From Bacteroidota bacterium (GTDB taxonomy: Bacteria > Bacteroidota > Bacteroidia > Bacteroidales > UBA4417), in NCBI GenBank assembly GCA_013376995.1, contig JACAAZ010000010.1, positions 124,001 through 188,000 of the forward strand: a stretch of 64,000 nt of DNA, in the 5' to 3' direction. Positions within the stretch are counted from its first letter, which is position 1, and every line of letters starts with the position of its first letter. This document shows positions 19,676 to 31,300 of this stretch, piece by piece. The position numbers and the translations under genes are program-made. A model generated the notes under the pieces. It saw only the letters and a program-made list of their open reading frames with translations, was not told the origin of the DNA and did not search any database.

Positions 19676-20869
19676 TTATTTCTTGATGACCTTTTTAACG
19701 CTCAACGATCCAAAACGGTCATAGCAGAGCAACACATACATTCCTACAGGCAAATTGCTGGTTTCAACTGTGAACCTGCCTGTTGGGTTAAGATATTCAC
19801 TTATTACCCTCCCGTGCATGTCAACCAGCTTGATATTCATAATTCCCCTTTCAGGAATGACTGTCAGTTCTGACATGAAAGGGTTTGGAAATACGGAAAC
19901 ACCCGAATTCAGTAGGTTGGGTTCAGGGATAGCGGATACAACACCTTCCTCGTTGTAAAAGGCCGAGTATGTATATTTATCATGTTCAATAAGCCAGATA
20001 CGGTTCGGGCCACCGTAAGGAAACTCAAGTGCTGTATCACTCCAGCTGCTGTTGATGCGGAATTTGAATTGGATTTCACGTCCATCAATAAAACCTGGAA
20101 TGGTAGTGGAATAAATGCTTGAATCGGAATTGGGAACCAGGCTCATAATATTCAATGTTCCATCCCAGCCATTAAAATCTCCTGCAATATCGACTGTATC
20201 AGTCCTTGGGTGGAAATTACCGGCTGTAATATATTTTGACATATTAACTTTAAAGGTAAGGCTGGCAAGAGATTGAACAGAATCATCCATAACCTGGATA
20301 TCATCGATGGCAAGATAATCACCATCGGAGACAGTATTAAGCCTGAAACCAACATAAACCTGCTGATTGGCATATCCTGCATCTTTCAGGGATATTTCAT
20401 GTTCCTGGAAGGCACCTGACTGCTCCCCATGGATTGTCAATACTGGCACATTTACAAGGCAACCATAGGGAGATTGAGTAGATGTTGAAATATAAACTTC
20501 AAAATCATCTGGTTTTCCATTTGTCAGTGACATAGACTTGAATGATAAATGAGAAGCTTTCCCAAGAAAGATGGCAGGTGTTACAAACCAGTCATTAGCT
20601 GGTATAGCCGGGTCATAGTTTGATGTAGCGATGGCAGCATGGGTATTTTCACCGGCCAAATACCTTACTAACCAGGCACTGTCAGCCAATGTGGAATCAG
20701 CTGCTTTCGCAGGAATACCCTTGTCAAAATTGGCCAATACATAACCCTGGAAAAGGTGGGCTGTATCTTCAAAGTTTTGATGGTACAACACTGCCTGGCT
20801 ATAAGTTCTTCCTGAAAAACAGGAAAAGAGAATGATCAAAGCTATAAATGAACTCAGTTTGTAATGCAT
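19676..20869 (-). CDS. Secreted choice-of-anchor-J / T9SS sorting-domain protein
   Basis: 397 residues with a signal peptide (cleavage near RTYSQA). Residues about 28-195 look like a choice-of-anchor-J domain, a galactose-binding-like beta-sandwich (HQNFEDTAHLFQGY, NDWFVTPAIFLG, ISTSTQSP). A second small beta domain follows (about 200-305), with VDIAGDFNGWDGTLN resembling starch-binding/AMPK-GBD folds. The tail (about 325-397) is a T9SS type A sorting domain with SVFPNPFMSELTV, KLVDMHGRVI and LPVGMYVLL. Likely exported to the surface by T9SS and binding glycan or protein; no catalytic motif was seen. Confidence 0.85.
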   Translation of the reverse strand: MHYKLSSFIALIILFSCFSGRTYSQAVLYHQNFEDTAHLFQGYVLANFDKGIPAKAADSTLADSAWLVRYLAGENTHAAIATSNYDPAIPANDWFVTPAIFLGKASHLSFKSMSLTNGKPDDFEVYISTSTQSPYGCLVNVPVLTIHGEQSGAFQEHEISLKDAGYANQQVYVGFRLNTVSDGDYLAIDDIQVMDDSVQSLASLTFKVNMSKYITAGNFHPRTDTVDIAGDFNGWDGTLNIMSLVPNSDSSIYSTTIPGFIDGREIQFKFRINSSWSDTALEFPYGGPNRIWLIEHDKYTYSAFYNEEGVVSAIPEPNLLNSGVSVFPNPFMSELTVIPERGIMNIKLVDMHGRVISEYLNPTGRFTVETSNLPVGMYVLLCYDRFGSLSVKKVIKK

Positions 20870-21126
20870 GGCAATGTTTTATAAATAACTATCAAGAGAA
20901 GCATTCATTTTGGTGATGCAAAAAGCACCTAAAAAGGAACTTTCAGTAAGCAACCGGGCAAATTTACGAATTCATTTGCTTGGGTTAGCCTGACGAACAA
21001 AAGTATATGAGCCGGGTTATGTTAAGAGATTATAAAACTTCAGATAATTTTGCACAGCTTTCTTATAAACTGTTCAACTTTGTTTGTTCCAATTGATTTA
21101 CTTGCCTTCAGGCATAATACGGATAC

Positions 21127-22284
21127 ATGCGCCCAATTCAAATGATTGTTTTCCTTACTGTTGTTTTAAGCATCTATAGTGCAGTAAATTATTATATCTA
21201 TAGCAGGGGATTGATGGCCATTCCAGCCGATTCCTCGTTTCGGCCATGGTATCCATGGCTGTACCTTTTCCTCTCCGGTTCCTATATCATTGCCCGTTTC
21301 CTTGAAAGGATGTGGCTTTCTCCTGTAAGCGATGTTTTTACCTGGATAGGCTCATTCTGGCTGGGACTGATGATTTACCTGTTACTGGCAGTAATTGCCA
21401 TTGATATTATCCGGCTTATTCACCTGGTACTTCCCGTGTATCCACGGATATTCGGATCTGCTCCTTCAACTGCCCGTTTCTGGCTGTTCAAAGGGGCTAT
21501 CATCCTAGCCGGCCTTGTGGTATTTGCCGGTTACATAAATGCTATGAATCCTGTTATTCGCAACCTTGACCTGAAAATCAGGAAAAAGTCAGAAAGACAT
21601 AAGGAATTAAAGATTGTATTGGCCTCTGATATTCATATGGGAACGCTTGTTGGTCCCAGTAGGACAGCTCGCCTTGTAAAACAGATCAATTCATTAAAAC
21701 CGGATTTGATCCTGTTCGCCGGCGACATGGTAGATGAAGATCTTGCACCGGTAATCAGGCACGATCTCGGAAGGTCTCTCAAGAAGTTGCAGGCACCACT
21801 GGGCGTCTACGCTATTACCGGCAATCATGAATACATTGGTGGTGCTGAAAAAGCTGTAAAATACCTCCAGGAACATGGAATTACATTCCTGAGAGATACA
21901 TCAATACTGGTCGATAACAGTTTTTACCTGGCAGGCCGCGATGATAAGGATAAATCCCGTTTCAGCGGAAAACAAAGAAAATCACTGAGTGAAGTCCTGG
22001 AAGGAGTTGATAAAACCCGCCCCATTATCATGATGGATCACCAACCGTTCAAACTGGATGAAGTACAGGCTGCAGGTGTTGACCTGCAACTTTCAGGGCA
22101 TACCCACCATGGGCAACTCTGGCCTTTCAATTACATTACCAGCGCTATCTACGAACTAAGCTGGGGATACAAGCAGAAAGGGAATTCACAGTTTTATGTC
22201 TCTTCCGGGTATGGAGGCTGGGGCCCTCCCGTGCGACTGGGTAACCGTCCGGAACTAGTCTGTATCAAAATTACATTTGAGTAG
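21127..22284 (+). CDS. Membrane-anchored metallophosphoesterase (YkuE-like)
   Basis: 385 residues. The N-terminal 150 residues hold about four transmembrane segments (near 5-25, 45-60, 75-100 and 120-140). The C-terminal calcineurin-like phosphoesterase domain carries all metal-binding motifs: ASDIHMG with D168 and H170, FAGDMVDE, GNHEY and SGHTHHGQLWP. The relative YkuE is a membrane-associated metal-dependent phosphatase; the substrate here is unknown and the active domain may face either side. The gene stands alone between convergent or divergent neighbours. Confidence 0.92.
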   Translation: MRPIQMIVFLTVVLSIYSAVNYYIYSRGLMAIPADSSFRPWYPWLYLFLSGSYIIARFLERMWLSPVSDVFTWIGSFWLGLMIYLLLAVIAIDIIRLIHLVLPVYPRIFGSAPSTARFWLFKGAIILAGLVVFAGYINAMNPVIRNLDLKIRKKSERHKELKIVLASDIHMGTLVGPSRTARLVKQINSLKPDLILFAGDMVDEDLAPVIRHDLGRSLKKLQAPLGVYAITGNHEYIGGAEKAVKYLQEHGITFLRDTSILVDNSFYLAGRDDKDKSRFSGKQRKSLSEVLEGVDKTRPIIMMDHQPFKLDEVQAAGVDLQLSGHTHHGQLWPFNYITSAIYELSWGYKQKGNSQFYVSSGYGGWGPPVRLGNRPELVCIKITFE

Positions 22285-22492
22285 ACTTGCTAAGTAGCCC
22301 TTTCGAATTAGGAGCATTGGAGATATTTCTTGAAAACATCAGAATCACCTGATATTAAAATCTCTAATACTAATATTCTCATCTTAATGCATTTTACATC
22401 CTGACACAGGCTCAACTTCGGGGCGATTTGAATTTTGAAATTTAAATTTTAAATTTCTCATTCTCTTTCACTAATGCCTTAAAATATTCAAC

Positions 22493-24268
22493 CTACCTCT
22501 CTAATCCATCCATCGTCTTCCTGTCAATGATCCTTCCAACAGGGTAGAGATCAAAGTGCGAGTCCAGCCAGGGCGTTTTGCTGTAAAACCAATATAGTAT
22601 AGCCTCCGGATCTGAAGCAAATTTCTTGTCAGTGGCTTTCAGAGATTCAAACTCTTTCTTCAAAATTGGATCCGCAGCAAGCATTCGCCTGGCCTCGGTT
22701 TCCATCACATAGGATTCAAAGTATTCCTTTTGTTCCATGGTTGCATCAAAAAAGCCCCAGGAAGCAAATGAATCAGGAGATTTCGGTTCAAGCAGATGGG
22801 CGACAACCCTAGCAGACCTCTGATTCATATCGACCAACATGGAGCCGGCAGGGAAGGTGAAAGCCTGAACAGAGTCTGTAACCTGGTAAGAAACCTTATG
22901 CCGGCCTTCGTATGATCCTTCACGCCATTTTACATTGTTAAAACGCGACATCCTAACCTGGATTGAGGCTTCTTTTTTCAAAGGCTCCATCCTGACACCA
23001 TGTAGTTTGAGTCGATCTATCACCACACCCCATTCAGGAGGTATGATATAGGCTTCAGGAAGGTTAACGGTTGCATCTATTCTTGCTTTATCGAATGTCG
23101 GGATCTTCCAGGTAGCCGGTTTGCTGCGGTCATACTTGAACCATAATCCCCCTGACAGATCACTGGTGTCCATGGTATATTCGAATCCTTTAAAATCGGA
23201 CATGACACAGTCAGCGAATGATTCCTCCCAGTTAACAGGGAAAGGTTCACTCCTGAATTCTTTACCGGATGTATATTCATCAGCTGCTTTTTCAAGCTTT
23301 TTCAAATTAGTATATTCTTTATCAAGCAGGCGAATTACAAGTTCCAGCATGGAATAGGTTGATTCTACGCGTGTTTTGTAAGGCTTTAGCATGTGGGTTT
23401 CAATCAGCAGTCCGGGCCTGTTCTGGACCAGCGTATAGCCCTGGCTGAGCATCGGGGGAGCAGGCCTTGACACAAGTCCCGATCTAGGGTCATGCCAGTT
23501 TCTGAACTGAACATAGGGAAAAATGGGATAACCTCTTGATTCCATCTCCTTGCGCAAGTAATTGTCGCAAACATTGGCAGTCCAGTTGGAAAGGTTTTTC
23601 TCCATATTACCCTGCGTTTCCAGTGCATAGGTAAGCACATATTGGTAATCGGCACCATCCGTCACATGGCAATCAACAAAAAAATCAGGCAGCCATGAGT
23701 TGTACAATTTCAGCCAGGCCTGCATTTCGGGGGCATCTGCCTTCATGTAATCCCTGTTAAGGTTCAGGTTCTGGGCAGTGACCCTCCAACCCATTTCTTC
23801 TGGGCCATTCTGGTTTATCCGATTATAGGGGCCAAACCTTTCATGCCCGTCAACATTGAAGATGGGAATGAATAAGATTGTGACATGATCCAACAAACTG
23901 TTGAGCTCCTTTTTGGTTAGTATATCACGAAGGAGCATCAATCCTGCATCCTTACCATCACATTCACCTGAATGGATACAAGCCTGAACCAGTAATACAG
24001 CATTCCCTGAAGCAGCAACGGATGCAGGTGTAGAATTCCCTCCCTTGTCCACAATCAGCAATGGCAAATCTCTTCCCTGCGGACTCAAGCCGAAAGAGAG
24101 ATAATGCACCTGTGGAAAGGTCCTGGCTAATTTTTGACAATATTCCACGGTTTCTGCATACCTGGGTGTGCGCATGCCACCTGAATTCTCAAAATAGGTT
24201 TCCAGCGACTGTGCCCGGGCACACCATGTCAGGCATATAATAGCAACAAGAATGATTGCAGTTTTCAT
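22493..24268 (-). CDS. Secreted M14-family zinc carboxypeptidase
   Basis: 591 residues from the ATG at 24268; an upstream TTG adds only MKLIN before the signal peptide and is less likely. The signal peptide ends near ARAQS. The M14 zinc site is intact: H99 and E102 in IHSGECDG and H201 in VDCHVTDG, with a candidate catalytic Glu in LLIETHML (about residue 302). LNLNRDYMKADAPEMQAW fits the substrate-binding arginine region. The 250 residues after the catalytic domain are an uncharacterised extension ending in WLDSHFDLYPVGRI. Predicted to trim peptides in the periplasm or outside the cell. Confidence 0.9.
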   Translation of the reverse strand: MKTAIILVAIICLTWCARAQSLETYFENSGGMRTPRYAETVEYCQKLARTFPQVHYLSFGLSPQGRDLPLLIVDKGGNSTPASVAASGNAVLLVQACIHSGECDGKDAGLMLLRDILTKKELNSLLDHVTILFIPIFNVDGHERFGPYNRINQNGPEEMGWRVTAQNLNLNRDYMKADAPEMQAWLKLYNSWLPDFFVDCHVTDGADYQYVLTYALETQGNMEKNLSNWTANVCDNYLRKEMESRGYPIFPYVQFRNWHDPRSGLVSRPAPPMLSQGYTLVQNRPGLLIETHMLKPYKTRVESTYSMLELVIRLLDKEYTNLKKLEKAADEYTSGKEFRSEPFPVNWEESFADCVMSDFKGFEYTMDTSDLSGGLWFKYDRSKPATWKIPTFDKARIDATVNLPEAYIIPPEWGVVIDRLKLHGVRMEPLKKEASIQVRMSRFNNVKWREGSYEGRHKVSYQVTDSVQAFTFPAGSMLVDMNQRSARVVAHLLEPKSPDSFASWGFFDATMEQKEYFESYVMETEARRMLAADPILKKEFESLKATDKKFASDPEAILYWFYSKTPWLDSHFDLYPVGRIIDRKTMDGLER

Positions 24269-24548
24269 ATTTATCAATTTCAAATGAATTTACAAACCTA
24301 ATAGTTTTTCCCGACAGTTACGGGGGCCAAAAGTCACCGCAGCAATGTTAATAACTTGCTAAATTTTTCTGTTAATGAGTAGACTCAGAAGCCTAAAATG
24401 CTATAATTTTACTTTGGCAGGAGTGTTTTGGAGGATTCAAATCTGCCACATCTCGTTTTCTATTTCCGGGAAAATTGTTCCAGGATCATTTCTGTTTCTA
24501 ACTATTTAAACTTTAGTCCATTAGACTTTCACTCTCAAATCCTCCTAA

Positions 24549-27500
24549 ATGAAAACCCATTATTTTTTTGATGCTGTGGCAGGCATTTTCCTGCTGGCAA
24601 TGACTATTTTTATTCAAAATAATTCTCTGGCTAACAGCAAGGTATTTACCATCGGGCCTACAGCTCCAATTACGATTCCGGTAACCTGGTTCAGTCAAAT
24701 TCCCACTGCTGGAGATACCATTAAAATCCTTTCTACACGCACTCAAACTATTAAGTTTACCAATCTGACAGGTTCGGCAAATAGCCCTATTGTCATCATC
24801 AATTCAGGTGGGCAGGTCTGTATTAATGATTCCATTGTGTGGGGTGCCCTGACATTTGATAACTGCAAGTATATCAAGGTTTCAGGAAGAGGTTCTTCTT
24901 CCTGTTATTATGGCTTCAAACTCAGCGCTCATTATTGCGGTTTGAGCTTCGCCGAATTTAGCAGTGACTGCGAAGCTGAGAACATTGAAATCTATCATAC
25001 TCTCTTCTTCGGAATCTATGCAAAGAAAGATTTCGGCGGGAACCCTCCTTTTCCATACCCACGTTTTAACAACCTTGTCATTCATGATGTATATATCCAC
25101 AACGTCGAGGAAGGTATGTACGTGGGTGAAACCAAGTCACCGGGAATGGAATTCCATCATGTGCGCCTATACAACAATTTAGTGACGCAAACTGGAAGGG
25201 AAGCCATTCAACTTGCCAATTGCGTTGAAGACGTTGAGGTCTATAATAATTTCTGTTCCTATGCAGGGCTTGCAGGTATTTATGCCCAGTCTAACAATTT
25301 ACAGGTAGGTGGAAATACTATTGGGCGTTATTACAATAATATCCTGATACATGCCAAGGAAAATGGTCTGATATGCCTGGGTTCAGGAGATATCGAAGTA
25401 TTCAATAATTATGTCTCCGACAATGATGGAATTTATTGTGATAACAGAGAATTTAATACTCCATACTCTTCGATCAGTTTCAAAGGCAATTATTTCAGGA
25501 ATACTACTGGTAACGAGGTAATCATGAATGCCAACCAATTAAACGATTTCCATATAAGAAATAACTTTTACAATACCGACATACTATTTGCTCAACGTGG
25601 CAAACCTAGTCCAGCTGTCTGGGACATAAGCGGGAATACCTATCAGCCACTGGACTCAATCAGGTACACTATTTCCAATGGAATATTTATTCCAGGCACT
25701 GGAAATCCTTCATATTATAATGGACTGGGACCAGTTCCGGGGCTCTCACACCAGATGAACTGCACTCCGGTAATCGACTCCATCGGCCCTGTTATAGTGC
25801 AATTTGGAGATACCCTGTCAAAACCTATTATAGCTTCAACAGCCGATAATGATGCTCTCATCTTTACAATGATCAATCTTCCTTCATTCGCTCAATTCAA
25901 TATTACCGGGAATGGTCAGGCTGTATTATCCCTGCTGGGAAGTCAGCAAAACATGGGCGTTTATTATCCAACTTTGCTGGTGCATGATTCAAGTAACACG
26001 CAATATGCAAGAGAAACCTTCAAACTTGCCATTAAAAACCCGTTAAACCACAACCCCCAGCTTTCCCTTCCAGGTTCAATTACCATGGAGAGTGTATCAA
26101 AACGACACCTGAATGTTACAGCATCCGATCCGGATCATGATCCTATAACCTATACTTTTACCAATTTACCCGGGTTTATCACCTTTAATTCAACCACTGA
26201 TTCTGCTTGGTTGGAAATCAAGCCGTTACTTGCGGATCAAGGTTTATATGATTTCACCATAATGGCAGATGACGGGTTTGGTTTCCCAAACTCAGCTGTG
26301 ATTCACCTGGTAGTGAACCCCGCTACACTCGTCCCTGGAAAGATTCTCTACCGTGTGAATTGCGCCGGACCGGAACTTGAAGACCAGCCGATAAATTGGC
26401 AGTCCGATGGAATACCCGTACCAGTATACGCCACGTCTGTAAGCAACGGAACAGGAAGTCATTCCTGGAGTGGTATCAACCAGACTGGTGCCCCGAATAA
26501 TCTTTTCGGGCCCTTCAGGCATTATGGCCCTGCGCCACGTACCATGGGCTGGTCATTCCCTATACCCACGAATGGGAAATACCGGGTAAAACTCTTCTTT
26601 TCCGAACGTTCTACGGAGGTGAATAATAATACGACGGGAACCTTTGATGTTTCCATTGAAGACAGCACGGTCCTGCATGCATTCAATATCTACAATTCTT
26701 CCGGGTATGCAGCCTGCTCCAGGCAATTCGATATTAATGTTTATGATGATGCCATCGATATTCAATTCATTCCAATTCTCAATGATGCCAAGATCAATGG
26801 CTTTGAGATCAGCCTGCTGGAAAAGTACAACAACCCTCCATCCATCCAGGGTTTAGGAAATATCGAGATGCCGGAGGGCAACACACTTGAAATGCCTCTC
26901 ATAATCACAGATGATCATTTCATCAACTGTGATAACCTGAATGTCAGCCTGCAGAATGCACCGGCTTTTATCGCGCTGCAACAGATAAACAACAACTGGA
27001 AACTAGTTTCAACACCCGGATATGCAGATGCAGGAATGTACAATACCATAATTCTTTCAGCCACTGACGGATGCCTTAGCAGGACCCTCTCTTTTAATGC
27101 TGTGATATCTGATGTATTTATAAACACCCCACCTGTACTTTCAGGACTTTCTCCGGTATCCCTAAATGAAGGAGTTTCATTAACCTATCCCTTCAGTGCA
27201 ACAGATGCAGATAATCAAACTCTTACCTTTAGTTTTTCTTCGTTGCCTTCTTTTGTTCAGTACCAGCCAAATGGAAATGGCTTTGGGAAGTTCCTGATCA
27301 ATCCCGGCTTCAACAACTCCGGCAGTTATGATATCCTTGTCACGGTAAGTGATACCTATGGCGCCACCGATTCAGATATACTGCACCTGGTTGTAGTAGA
27401 TGTTCCTGAGATCGTTCGGATACCCCTGAATTCATCCATGATTACTGATCTTGTTCGTCCACCTTACGGCAGCACAAACTCCCCCAATTACCTGGTAGAT

Positions 27501-28109
27501 GAACAAGGACTTAATCCCATGACCAACCAACATGCTGTAAGCCTCTCCTGGAAGCCATACTTTAATCTTACGGCAGCACCATACCTGGTTTATTTCAATC
27601 TTGGAGACGATTATATTATAAAAAAGATTTATCTGCACGACATGAATGCTGTTGCAGATCTCTTCGTCTCTTACGGCACTCCAGGCCAATGGATAAGCCT
27701 GTTTACTGAACCCTGTAACTCATACAATGCCTGGAAGTTGCACGAAACAAATATTTCCACCCGTTATATCTGCCTTTCAATGACCACTTCGGTATACGCG
27801 GCGGTGAATGAAATAGCTGTATATGGATACCCTGATCCGCAAAAAAGCTCTGCCATTGAGCCAGTTGAACATTTAACAATAGATGCCCCGTCATTTTACC
27901 CAAATCCCTGCAATAATATCCTTCACCTGGGTTCTTTAATTGAAAATTCTATTGTTGAATTGTATTCCATAACTGGTACCCTCGTAAATAAGACGAACTC
28001 CGCAGAAATCAACACCAGTCAATTGCCTGAAGGCGTGTATATTCTTTCAATAATAAATGGAAATAGTTGGCCTGTGACTAAAAAGATAGTTGTTAACCAC
28101 AAACTATAG
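24549..28109 (+). CDS. Large multidomain T9SS-exported protein (beta-helix, malectin-like)
   Basis: 1186 residues with a signal peptide. Order seen: right-handed parallel beta-helix (about 80-370, repeated short Asn/Gly strands such as NIEIYHTLFFG, VEVYNNFCSYA, IEVFNNYVSD); cadherin/Ig-like repeats (about 400-590, ASDPDHDPITYTFTNLPGF); malectin-like carbohydrate-binding domain (about 598-755, ILYRVNCAGPELED and YRVKLFFSE); further Ig-like repeats (to about 960, ATDADNQTLTFSFSSLPSF); a discoidin-like beta-sandwich (about 970-1100); and a T9SS type A sorting domain (about 1112-1186, FYPNPCNNILHL, LPEGVYILSI). Likely a surface glycan-binding or glycan-processing protein. Helix proteins of this kind can be polysaccharide lyases or hydrolases, but I cannot assign catalytic residues. 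Confidence 0.85.
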   Translation: MKTHYFFDAVAGIFLLAMTIFIQNNSLANSKVFTIGPTAPITIPVTWFSQIPTAGDTIKILSTRTQTIKFTNLTGSANSPIVIINSGGQVCINDSIVWGALTFDNCKYIKVSGRGSSSCYYGFKLSAHYCGLSFAEFSSDCEAENIEIYHTLFFGIYAKKDFGGNPPFPYPRFNNLVIHDVYIHNVEEGMYVGETKSPGMEFHHVRLYNNLVTQTGREAIQLANCVEDVEVYNNFCSYAGLAGIYAQSNNLQVGGNTIGRYYNNILIHAKENGLICLGSGDIEVFNNYVSDNDGIYCDNREFNTPYSSISFKGNYFRNTTGNEVIMNANQLNDFHIRNNFYNTDILFAQRGKPSPAVWDISGNTYQPLDSIRYTISNGIFIPGTGNPSYYNGLGPVPGLSHQMNCTPVIDSIGPVIVQFGDTLSKPIIASTADNDALIFTMINLPSFAQFNITGNGQAVLSLLGSQQNMGVYYPTLLVHDSSNTQYARETFKLAIKNPLNHNPQLSLPGSITMESVSKRHLNVTASDPDHDPITYTFTNLPGFITFNSTTDSAWLEIKPLLADQGLYDFTIMADDGFGFPNSAVIHLVVNPATLVPGKILYRVNCAGPELEDQPINWQSDGIPVPVYATSVSNGTGSHSWSGINQTGAPNNLFGPFRHYGPAPRTMGWSFPIPTNGKYRVKLFFSERSTEVNNNTTGTFDVSIEDSTVLHAFNIYNSSGYAACSRQFDINVYDDAIDIQFIPILNDAKINGFEISLLEKYNNPPSIQGLGNIEMPEGNTLEMPLIITDDHFINCDNLNVSLQNAPAFIALQQINNNWKLVSTPGYADAGMYNTIILSATDGCLSRTLSFNAVISDVFINTPPVLSGLSPVSLNEGVSLTYPFSATDADNQTLTFSFSSLPSFVQYQPNGNGFGKFLINPGFNNSGSYDILVTVSDTYGATDSDILHLVVVDVPEIVRIPLNSSMITDLVRPPYGSTNSPNYLVDEQGLNPMTNQHAVSLSWKPYFNLTAAPYLVYFNLGDDYIIKKIYLHDMNAVADLFVSYGTPGQWISLFTEPCNSYNAWKLHETNISTRYICLSMTTSVYAAVNEIAVYGYPDPQKSSAIEPVEHLTIDAPSFYPNPCNNILHLGSLIENSIVELYSITGTLVNKTNSAEINTSQLPEGVYILSIINGNSWPVTKKIVVNHKL

Positions 28110-28394
28110 AAAAGCTGTTCGGCTTAACAAGGAATATTATGGAAAAGGAGCAATCAATGCTGAGATTTAGTTATCAAATGGGCAAGTCTCAGGTAACCTA
28201 AACCAGGATGAACCTTGAATCATGAACATTGTTAGTCAATGCATTACATGGATGTAACAAGTGGATTAATCAATAATATCTTAGAGAACACCAATTCGCA
28301 AATTATTGATTAACTTTATACTTGGTCTGCTTTTCTATTATTTTTTCTCATATGCTCAGTATAATTTTCTCTTCATTCAAAAAATGCCTTTTTC

Positions 28395-31300
28395 ATGAAG
28401 ACCAAAGAAAGAAAAAATCTCATCAATCGCTGGCATCTGGTTGTACTGGTTGGCATCCTGGCATTCCTGATTGTTGGAAGTTGTTATATCTATTACCAAA
28501 CTGAGCTCAAAAATATCCGGAATGAAAAGTATGAGGAACTCAAGGCGATTGCTGATCTTAAAATAAGCCAGATCCTCCAATGGCGGGTCGACCGGATCCA
28601 GGATGCCAATAGCGCACAGTCCGTTTTCTTTGGCAAGGCAATCACTGAATATGCTCTTGATAATTCCGACAAGATATTGGAGAAGAATCTTCTTCTCAGG
28701 CTATTGCAATATGAGAAACAATATAAATATGAGGATGCATTTCTTCTGGATAAAAACATGAAGATGCTCTTAACTGCAGACTATGAATTGACCAATCTGG
28801 ATAAAAACACTTTACAGAATTGTATACAAGCTGCAGAAATAAGGAAAACCATTTGCTCCGATATTTATTATAATAGTGAACGCAAGAAAGCACTCATTGA
28901 AATAGTTACTCCTGTATACAAGAATACAGATTTGGTAGCATTTATGGTATTGCAGAACAATCCTGAAAGCTTCCTCTTCCCTTTGGTTCAATCATGGCCT
29001 ACTCCTAGTAAAACTGCAGAAACTGTGCTGATAAAGCGAGATGGGGACGACCTGCTATTCATTAATGATGTAAGGCATGTTAAAAACACTGCGTTGCGTT
29101 TACGAATACCCTTGACTACAACTAAGATAGCTGGTGTGCAAGCCATACTAGGGAAAAGAGGCGTTTCGGAAAGTGAAGATTACAGGGGAATTAAGGTTAT
29201 TGCAGATCTCCGGTCTATTCCAGGCACTAATTGGTTCATGATAACCAAAATGGACAAATCGGAATTATTCAAGGATCTGAATACCATGACCTCTATGATG
29301 ATCCTCTTCTTAGTGATTATCTTGCTCCTGCTTGCTGCAGGTCTTACCATGATCTTCCGGTTCAGGCAGCATAATATTTACAGTGAATTAAACAAAGCCG
29401 AAAGTGAATTACGACAAACAGAAAAAGAACTTCAGGCTACTTTATTGAATATTGGCGATGCAGTCATTTCCAGTTCCCTGGAAAACAAGATCCAAAGCAT
29501 GAATCCAATGGCCGAAAAACTAACTGGATGGGAAGAGAAAGAAGCAATTGGAAAACCTATCAATGAAGTATTCCACCTGATTAACGGAGAGAACAGGCTT
29601 AGCGTAGAAAACGTTATCGATGAGTTGCTAAACAGGAAAAAATCCGGCAACCTTTCGGACCAGCTGGTCATGGTTTCAAACAGGAATGAGGAAATTCCCG
29701 TATCATTAAGCATAGCATCACTTTCAGACTTTGACAGGGAACACAAGGGATATATGATTGTCTTTAGGGATGAAACTGATGAATATGAAGCTGAACTCAA
29801 GCTAAAATACTCTGAAGAAATGCTCAGCAATCTTTTCCAACTTGGGCCATTCCCAACTGCATTGGTACGATTATCCGACCAAAAGATAATGGATGTAAAC
29901 CTGAGTTATACGGAATTATATGGTTTTTCCAAGGATGAGATTATTGGCAAATCAATTCTCGAAATTGGTAGATGGAATGACCCATTGAAACAATCAGAGT
30001 TCTTGGATCGATTACAAAACCAGGAGAATATTGACAATTTGGAGTTTGATTTTAGACTAAAATCAGGCGAATTGCGGAAAGGCATGATAACAACCAGGAA
30101 AATTGATTTCCATCATGAAAAATATGTTGTTGGAAGAATCCAGGATATCACGGATCAATGGTTAGCTGAATCAGCCCTGAAAGACAGAGAAGAGCAGTAT
30201 CGCAGTCTTTTTGAAAGCATGCTGAACGGATATGCCTATTGTCATGCCATTTACGAAGATGGCATCCCGGTTGATTTTGAATTCCTTAAAGTCAACAAGG
30301 CACTCGAGACACTTACAGGAATTAAGGATGTAGAAGGTCATAAGATTTCTGAGTTCTTGCCTACCCTTAGAGAATCTGATCCCGAACTGTTTGACTTCTA
30401 TAAAGCGTTTATCGCCAATAACGAGCCTGCAAGATTTGAATATTTCATGAATTCGATGGGCCAATGGTTCGTATTCACTGTTTATTCTCACAGGAAAGAC
30501 TACTTTGTTGTCATATTTGATGTCATTACAGAACGCAAAAAAACTGAGCAGGCGCTGATCGAAAGTGAAAACAGGTTCAGGTCTACACTTGACAATATGA
30601 TGGAAGGCTGCCAGATCATAGATTTTGACTGGAAATACTTCTACATGAATACTGCTGCAGCCAACTTCGGAAAACTCCGTAAAGGCGAAATGATCGGTAA
30701 AAAGGTAACGGATTTCTATCCTGATTTCGAATCTACAGACATGTTCAAGGCGCTCAAAAAGTGCATGAACGAAAGGATTTCCTTGCGCCAGGAATTCTAC
30801 TTCAAGCATCCTGATGGCTCTGATGCATGGTTTGACTTTAGCATCCAACCTGTACCTGAAGGCATTTTCATTCTTTCACTGGATGTATCTGAAAGGCGGT
30901 TGGCTCAGGAGGAACTTAGGCTGATGAATAAAGAACTCGATAACAGGGTGAAAGAAAGAACGATTCAATTGGAAAGTGCCAATCAGGAACTTGAATCTTT
31001 TTCATACTCGGTTTCCCACGACCTGCGCGCTCCATTGCGCCATATAGCGGGCTACTCCCAGATACTTACCAACGATTTCAAAGCCGACTTACCCGAAAAA
31101 GCCCAGAATTATCTGTCAACTATCGTTCAGGTAGTAAAAACCATGAGTACCCTAATAGATGATTTATTACAATTTTCAAGGACCGGTAGAACAGAACTAA
31201 AAAAGTTAGTATTCAGCATGGATCAGTTGCTGAACGAAGCCATGACTCCTATTATCCAGGCACTGGAGGACAGGAATATAGAATGGGATATTCAAAGTCT

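Noticed and set aside
30171-30848. 225-codon minus-strand frame
   Set aside because: Lies wholly inside the multi-PAS histidine kinase, antisense to conserved PAS domains.
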